This document shows positions 58,857 through 64,000 of a stretch of 64,000 nt of DNA, piece after piece; within the stretch, counting starts at the first letter, position 1; each line of letters begins with the position of its first letter. The notes beneath the pieces are model-generated. The model was not told the origin of the DNA. It searched no databases and was given only the letters and a program-made list of their open reading frames with translations. The translations under genes were made by a program, and so were the position numbers. This DNA is from Azolla caroliniana (Eukaryota; Polypodiophyta): contig JBHGNT010000006.1 of assembly GCA_043228905.1 (NCBI GenBank), forward strand, positions 868,001 to 932,000, read 5' to 3'.

Positions 58857-59790
58857 TCATCCGGTCTTGACCGGGTCTGCACCATCCGGCTCTCCGTAGC
58901 CGGGGACTCCTCATCCGATTCTCACTGGGTCTGCACCATCCGGCTCTCCGTAGCCGGGTACTCCTCATCCGGTCTTCACCGGGTCTGCACCATCCGGCTC
59001 TCCGTAGTCGGGTACTCCTCATCCGGTCTTCACCGGGTCTGCACCATCCGGCTCTCCGTAGCCGGGTACTCCTCATCCAGTCTTCACCGGGTCTGCACCA
59101 TCCGGCTCTCCGTAGCCGGGGAATCCTCATCCGGTCTTCACCGGGTCTGCACCATCCGGCTCTCCGTAGCCAGGTACTCCTCATCCGGTCTTCACCGGGT
59201 CTGCACCATCCGACTCTCCGTAGCCGGGGAATCGTCATCCGGTTCTCACCGGGTCTGCACCATCCGGCTCTCCGTAGCCGGGTACTCCTCATCCAGTCTT
59301 CACCGGGTCTGCACCATCCGGCTCTCCGTAGCCGGGGAATCCTCATCCAGTCTTCACCGGGTCTGCACCATCCGGCTCTCCGTAGCCAGGTACTCCTCAT
59401 CTGGTCTTCACCGGGTCTGCACCATCCGACTCTCCGTAGCCGGGGAATCGTCATCCGGTTCTCACCGGGTCTGCACCATCCGGCTCTCCGTAGCCGGGTA
59501 CTCCTCATCCAGTCTTCACCGGGTTTGCACCATCCGGCTCTCCGTAGCCGGGGAATCCTCATCCGATTCTCACCGGGTCTGCACCATCCGGCTCTCCGTA
59601 GCCGGGGACTCCTCATCCGGTCTTCACCGGGTCTGCATCATCCGGCTCTCCGTAGCCGGGTACTCCTCATCCGGTCTTCACCGGGTCTGCACCATCCGGC
59701 TCTCCGTAGTCGGGTACTCCTCATCTGGTCTTCACCGGGTCTGCACCATCCGGCTCTCCGTAGCCGGGTACTCATCATCCGGTTTCGGCC
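58857..59790. repeat. 54-bp minisatellite, 17 full copies plus a partial
   Basis: The unit of 54 bp (18 codons) contains CACCGGGTCTGCACCATCC and GGCTCTCCGTAGCCGGG. Because 54 is a multiple of three and the unit lacks stops in several frames, long open frames appear on both strands (361 and 270 codons). Variant order suggests a four-unit (216-bp) higher-order repeat copied at least twice between about 59110 and 59545. The unit has an internal inverted repeat (CCGGCT...AGCCGG). No evidence that it is translated. Confidence 0.92.
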
Positions 59791-60526
59791 TCGACCGAGT
59801 TTGTTCATCGGCATTGTTCTTCTCCCTTCCCATCCGGAGGGACCTGTCTCCCAACAACATCAACCTGTTATGACAGTCGTTTTTGTCAGAGATTCTCCCC
59901 CGATTCTTTGCCATCACACACTATTATTCCCCTCTTTTTGTGGGATCATAAAAGAGTTGGGAAACATGTCCCTCCAAATGGGAAGAGTACGACCTGAATC
60001 TGTAAGGATTATAACTTTGAAGGACAGAGATGAAAAAGGCAAGAGATTACAAACTAGATATTGGAATTAACATATAAACTTGTCCATATATTCTTTGATG
60101 AACTCACACTCAAATAAGTGGTATTGTTGTGATTTAAATACATCTAAAATGTGGTTGTTGCAGCTATAACAATCACTCCTATTTTTAGATAATGCTACCT
60201 AACTAATTAGTTTTTATTAAAATTAGAGTTATTTTCAACAAAATTGAATAGAGAGTCGATAGGAAATTTGGCCGAGGCCAATAGGCCGAAGCCAAAAATC
60301 GAATTATCGAAAATCGACAAATCAAATGATCGATTTAATAGCCAATTCAGGAGATTAATTTTGTAAATAGTCTTAATGTGGCCCTGTGGGCCATATTTGT
60401 AAATAGCCCAGAAAGTTGTAATTAGTATAAATACAACTAGGACAAACATTATGGTAGTGAGTTGAATCATGTGTAGTTGATCATTATAGTTGAATAGTTA
60501 CTGATGAGGTCGTTGCCTTTGTAACT
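59791..60526. other. Non-coding; possible LTR-like sequence upstream of the chimeric copia ORF
   Basis: No gene. Near 60428 a TATA-like GTATAAATAC lies in a CT/GT-poor context about 100 bp before the copia frame, as in an LTR U3/R region. No paired copy of this sequence was seen in the window. Confidence 0.35.
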
Positions 60527-63457
60527 TTGTGTAAGAGTGAGACGCCAGAACTTAATGGGATGGCTGAGAGAATGAACCGGACCATCATGGAGAGGGTTCG
60601 AAGTATGCTTGCACATGCCAAGGTGTCCAAGATGTTCTGTGTTGAGGCATTGATGACAACAACGTATGTGATAAACCGATCACCCTCAACACCCTTGGAT
60701 GGAGATATTCCACAACGGGTGCGGACCGGCAAAGACATATTGTACCGACATCTGAAGGTGTTCGGTTGTCTTGCCTATGTGCATGTGGCCAAGGACCAAA
60801 GGGGGAAATTGGATACGAAAACTCGGCCATGCATATTTCTCTGCTACGGTCACGACGAATTCGGCTATCAACTATGGGACCTAATCGACATGAAAGTAAT
60901 TAGGATCCGAGACATGAGGGTGGATATTCCTGTGTCATCACTATGGCACCGAAGATTAGGACACCTCAGCAAGGCCGGTATTACGCATCTATCTAGAGCC
61001 GGATACATCCCCAAACTCTCCTTCTCCGACCATCAATTCTGCGAGCATTGCCAGTATGGCAAACAAGCAGCCGCATCACACCCGACATCAGCACCAAGAG
61101 AAACGAGACCTCTCGATTTAGTCCACTCGGACGTCTGTGGCCCAATGCCGCATCAGTCTCTCGGCGGTGCCTCTTACTTCGTCAGTTTTATTGACGATTC
61201 GACTCGAAAGGTGTGGGCTTATCCAATTCGCACCAAAGATCGTGTCTTCTCGATCTTCACCGATTGGCTCGCTATGGTAGAAAATCAAACCGACCGAAAG
61301 CTGAAATGCTTTCGGACAGACAATGGGGGAGAGTTCAAATCCGAAGAATTCGTCAAATTCTGCCGACAACGCGGCATCCGACGTGAATTTACGGCACCAC
61401 ACAGCCCGGAGCAAAACGGGATTGCCGAACGCATGAATCGGACAATCCAAGAACGGATAGTTTCCATGCTCCAACACTCCGGACTGTCGGATGGCTTCTG
61501 GGCAGAGGCTCTACTCACGGCAGTACACATAATCAATATGTCGCCAAGTAGACCTCTAGGACTTCAAATTCCTCAGGAACTATGGATCGGCAGTAAGCCG
61601 AATTACGACAAGCTGAGGATCTTCGGATGCGAGGCGTACACCCTTATTCCGAAAGATGATCGCCGAAAACTTGCACCTCGGTCCAGGAAATGCATTTTCC
61701 TTGGATATGGATCCGACGGCGAAATGGGATACCGACTCTGGGATCCCGAACGCAGACAAATCGTCCGAAGTTCGGACGTTGTGTTCAACGAGTCGGCTAT
61801 GAATCCATCAGTCGAAAAACCGATCGAAGTCCGAAGGGTAACATTTTCCGATGTGCCGACCCTTCAAGAAGGCCCCGCTCTTAACACACGGTCAGCTTCA
61901 CGGGTAGCTGAACCTTACACTACCGACTCGGACAACCCCAACTCGGCACAACAGAACAATCCGCTTTCGGACCATCCGACCTCGATACCCGATGCGACCA
62001 GTCCAATCATACCTCGACGATCCGAGAGACTGTCGCAACCTCCGGAGAGGTATTCTCCTGGAATTTTCTTCACCGACGCCGGCGAACCGACGTCTTACGA
62101 AGAAGCATCGACATCTGTCGATTCAGCCACCTGGCATCTGGCGATGGAGTCGGAAATGCACTCCATTCGGGCAAACAAGACTTGGGATCTGGTCGAATTA
62201 CCTAGGAACCGACGTGCTCTTCCTTGCAAGTGGGTTTATCGACTAAAAGAGACGTCTGATTCGACCACCCCAAAGTACAAGGCCAGATTAGTTGCGAAGG
62301 GCTTCCGACAAGAATATGGCGTCGACTTCGACGAGATTTTTTCACCAGTGGTGAAAATGACAACCCTTCGTTTTCTACTCGGCGTAGTGGCAGCCGACAA
62401 CTTGGAGCTGATTCAGCTAGATGTCAAAACAGCCTTCCTCCATGGTGATCTTGAAGAGGAAATTTATATGGAGCAGCCAAAAGGCTTCGTGGCACCTGGC
62501 CAAGAACATCTAGTCTGCCGACTCAGGAAGAGTCTATACGGCCTCAAACAGGCACCGCGACAATGGTACAAGAAGTTCGACGACTTCATCCAATCGATTG
62601 GCTTCTCAAAAAGCGATGAGGACCATTGTCTTTTTACCAACACAGCTCAAGATGGATCACCCATCTTCCTCATCATTTACGTGGATGACATGCTAATTTC
62701 TGGACGCCACGCGGGCGAACTTGCCGATCTCATTCGGCAACTGCGGTTGAAGTTTGCCATGAAGGACCTCGGTCCGGCACGACACATACTTGGCATGAAG
62801 ATTAGTCGGCATCGCGATCAACGACATCTTTTTTTGTCTCAGACCGACTATATCGGACGTGTCTTGGAACGCTTCAACATGCAATCAGCCAAATCTGCTT
62901 CAACCCCGCTCCCCATGAATCTTCGGCTCTCTCAGCGAGACTGCCCGACATCCGGTCCGGAGGGGGAAGATATGAAGTCGGTACCGTATGCACCGGCAGT
63001 CGGCTCCCTTATGTACCTGATGGTCGCGACACGGCCTGATATTTCTCACGCCGTAGGAGTCGTTAGCAGATTTATGCACAATCCCGGCCGATCGCATTGG
63101 AACGCAGTCAAGCATGTGTTCAGATATCTGGCTGGCACAAAAGACCACGGCATTCTTTTCGGTCCGAACCGAACCTCAGGCGTAGTCGGTTACACCGACT
63201 CGGACTTCGCTAGCTGTATAGACAGTCGGAAATCAACAACCGGATACTGCTTCAAATTCGGCAATGGAGCAATCTCGTGGAAGTCGAAACTTCAGGAGTG
63301 CACAACGACCTCAACGACCGAAGCAGAATATGTAGCTGCGTCCGACGCAGCAAAAGAAGCTTTGTGGCTCGGTCGGCTGGCGCACACGTTGTCGCGAAGA
63401 TTCGCGCGTGCGTGTGCTACTCGAGCGACCACCGGGGTCTTGGACTGGGGAGGATGA
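60527..63457 (+). CDS. Chimeric Ty1-copia polyprotein: integrase fragment fused to integrase-RT-RNase H
   Basis: An intact 976-codon frame (first codon is TTG; the first ATG is near 60560). Residues 1 to about 135 are the C-terminal half of one copia integrase (ELNGMAERMNRT, HLKVFGCLAYVHV, CIFLCYGHDEFGYQLWD). Near residue 138 it switches in frame to another element: SLWHRRLGHLSKAG with CEHC (zinc domain), LVHSDVCGPM, RTDNGGEFKSEEF and NGIAERMNRT (D,D,E), YLSP-like CIFLGYGSDGEMGYRLWD, then RT with LDVKTAFLHGD and YVDDMLISG (about 62678), and RNase H with GYTDSDFAS and TSTTEAEYVAASDA. RNase H is cut short near 63385 and replaced by an unrelated tail. Gag, protease and LTRs are missing. Codons are much richer in CG than in the other elements. 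Confidence 0.9.
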   Translation: MCKSETPELNGMAERMNRTIMERVRSMLAHAKVSKMFCVEALMTTTYVINRSPSTPLDGDIPQRVRTGKDILYRHLKVFGCLAYVHVAKDQRGKLDTKTRPCIFLCYGHDEFGYQLWDLIDMKVIRIRDMRVDIPVSSLWHRRLGHLSKAGITHLSRAGYIPKLSFSDHQFCEHCQYGKQAAASHPTSAPRETRPLDLVHSDVCGPMPHQSLGGASYFVSFIDDSTRKVWAYPIRTKDRVFSIFTDWLAMVENQTDRKLKCFRTDNGGEFKSEEFVKFCRQRGIRREFTAPHSPEQNGIAERMNRTIQERIVSMLQHSGLSDGFWAEALLTAVHIINMSPSRPLGLQIPQELWIGSKPNYDKLRIFGCEAYTLIPKDDRRKLAPRSRKCIFLGYGSDGEMGYRLWDPERRQIVRSSDVVFNESAMNPSVEKPIEVRRVTFSDVPTLQEGPALNTRSASRVAEPYTTDSDNPNSAQQNNPLSDHPTSIPDATSPIIPRRSERLSQPPERYSPGIFFTDAGEPTSYEEASTSVDSATWHLAMESEMHSIRANKTWDLVELPRNRRALPCKWVYRLKETSDSTTPKYKARLVAKGFRQEYGVDFDEIFSPVVKMTTLRFLLGVVAADNLELIQLDVKTAFLHGDLEEEIYMEQPKGFVAPGQEHLVCRLRKSLYGLKQAPRQWYKKFDDFIQSIGFSKSDEDHCLFTNTAQDGSPIFLIIYVDDMLISGRHAGELADLIRQLRLKFAMKDLGPARHILGMKISRHRDQRHLFLSQTDYIGRVLERFNMQSAKSASTPLPMNLRLSQRDCPTSGPEGEDMKSVPYAPAVGSLMYLMVATRPDISHAVGVVSRFMHNPGRSHWNAVKHVFRYLAGTKDHGILFGPNRTSGVVGYTDSDFASCIDSRKSTTGYCFKFGNGAISWKSKLQECTTTSTTEAEYVAASDAAKEALWLGRLAHTLSRRFARACATRATTGVLDWGG

Positions 63458-63840
63458 TCGCGGAATTATCGACGCTAGATGACGATCAATGTAAGATTAA
63501 ATGAAAATGGTTTACTTGAGAAGAAGAAAAATTGTACACTTGAGAAGTAGAAAAATATGAAGAAGATAAAGACAAATATTATATTGATGATAATGGTGTT
63601 GGTGATATCACATATTGAGCCCCCCTTACACAAGCCCAACTAGAGGCTTTTATAGGTCTTTCCATGCTCGTGACATGCACAAAACTATGGGCTAAAACCA
63701 TGGTTTTGTGCACACGGTTTTGCTTATGTCATGCACAAACCATGGGTTTAAAACCATGGTTTTGTGTACACGGTTTTCTATGGTTGTTTCGTCTATAATT
63801 TGTATATGAAAAGGAAATACATAAAATTTACACTATATGA
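63458..63840. repeat. Non-coding with a ~57-bp tandem duplication
   Basis: At about 63672-63775 the phrase CATGCACAAAACTATGGG ... AAAACCATGGTTTTGTG ... ACACGGTTTT occurs twice; each copy contains the palindrome AAAACCATGGTTTT. A shorter repeat ACTTGAGAAG occurs at 63514 and 63540. No gene seen. Confidence 0.65.
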
Positions 63841-63910
63841 TAGTTGTCCTAGTGGTAAGGCAATTGTCTTGTATCTTAGAGGTGCAAGGTTCAAACCTTG
63901 CTTGCACCCC
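63841..63910 (+). repeat. tRNA-like sequence (SINE head or relic)
   Basis: TAGTGGTAAGGC resembles an A box, and GCAAGGTTCAAACCTTGC forms a perfect T-arm with a B-box loop. The acceptor and anticodon stems do not close, so it is not a functional tRNA gene. The same spacing of TGTCTTGTA and AGGTTCAA is found in the solo LTR at 49430-49475. Confidence 0.5.
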
Positions 63911-64000
63911 TCTATATGAACTCAAGTGCCACTAGGCCTTAGGAGGCTTATTTGCTAAGTGTATGTGCACATCCTTGGTTTATTCATCTCACTCGGTTTC

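Noticed and set aside
58857-59790. CRISPR array
   Set aside because: The repeats are directly adjacent without unique spacers, and the DNA is plant nuclear.
58788-59873. 361- and 270-codon open frames on the two strands over the minisatellite
   Set aside because: They exist only because the 54-bp unit is a multiple of three without stops; no start context, domain or neighbour supports translation.
63841-63910. Functional tRNA gene
   Set aside because: The T-arm is good but acceptor and anticodon stems do not pair.

Overview
The window is nuclear DNA of a land plant with a large, repeat-rich genome. It holds two conserved plant housekeeping genes with kilobase-scale introns, Ty1-copia and Ty3-gypsy chromovirus elements, LINEs, MITE-like foldbacks and many (CT)n tracts. 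Large introns and a DUF7869-type gene point to a non-flowering plant such as a fern, but this is inference; the sequence does not name the species.

Layout. 1-6.5 kb is AT-rich non-coding DNA with a Mutator-type MITE and one possible first exon. 6.5-22.5 kb is a 10-exon minus-strand gene for a Pumilio/Nop9-family nucleolar protein (APUM23-like); the exon model closes in frame at 669 residues. Its 9.3-kb fifth intron carries a LINE interrupted by a young full-length copia element with 278-bp LTRs. 25.6-28.8 kb is an 8-exon minus-strand gene for the beta subunit of F-actin capping protein (274 residues). 30-55 kb is a stack of nested mobile elements. 55-64 kb holds a LINE, a 54-bp minisatellite, a chimeric copia polyprotein and tRNA-like relics.

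The most notable part is 33-54.9 kb, where insertion order can be read from target-site duplications. A gypsy chromovirus was hit by a copia element (TSD TCTGT). The 5' LTR of that copia was then hit twice: by a solo LTR (TSD CCCAA) and by a 12,989-bp element with 36-bp terminal inverted repeats starting AACACG (TSD TTCG). This giant element carries a plus-strand DUF7869 gene (RNase H-fold-like, candidate transposase) and a minus-strand, intron-containing gene that joins a ParB-like domain to a beta-class DNA methyltransferase. An array of odd-length palindromes lies between them. A second TIR element (3,864 bp, TIR starting AACACC, also a 4-bp TSD) sits inside a methyltransferase exon. It has its own palindrome array and its own relic of the same methyltransferase C-terminus. 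Together these suggest a family of large plant DNA transposons that repeatedly carry a ParB-methyltransferase gene and family-specific palindromes. The copy here is decayed (in-frame stops, a frameshift and the inner insertion), so it is a fossil rather than a working system.
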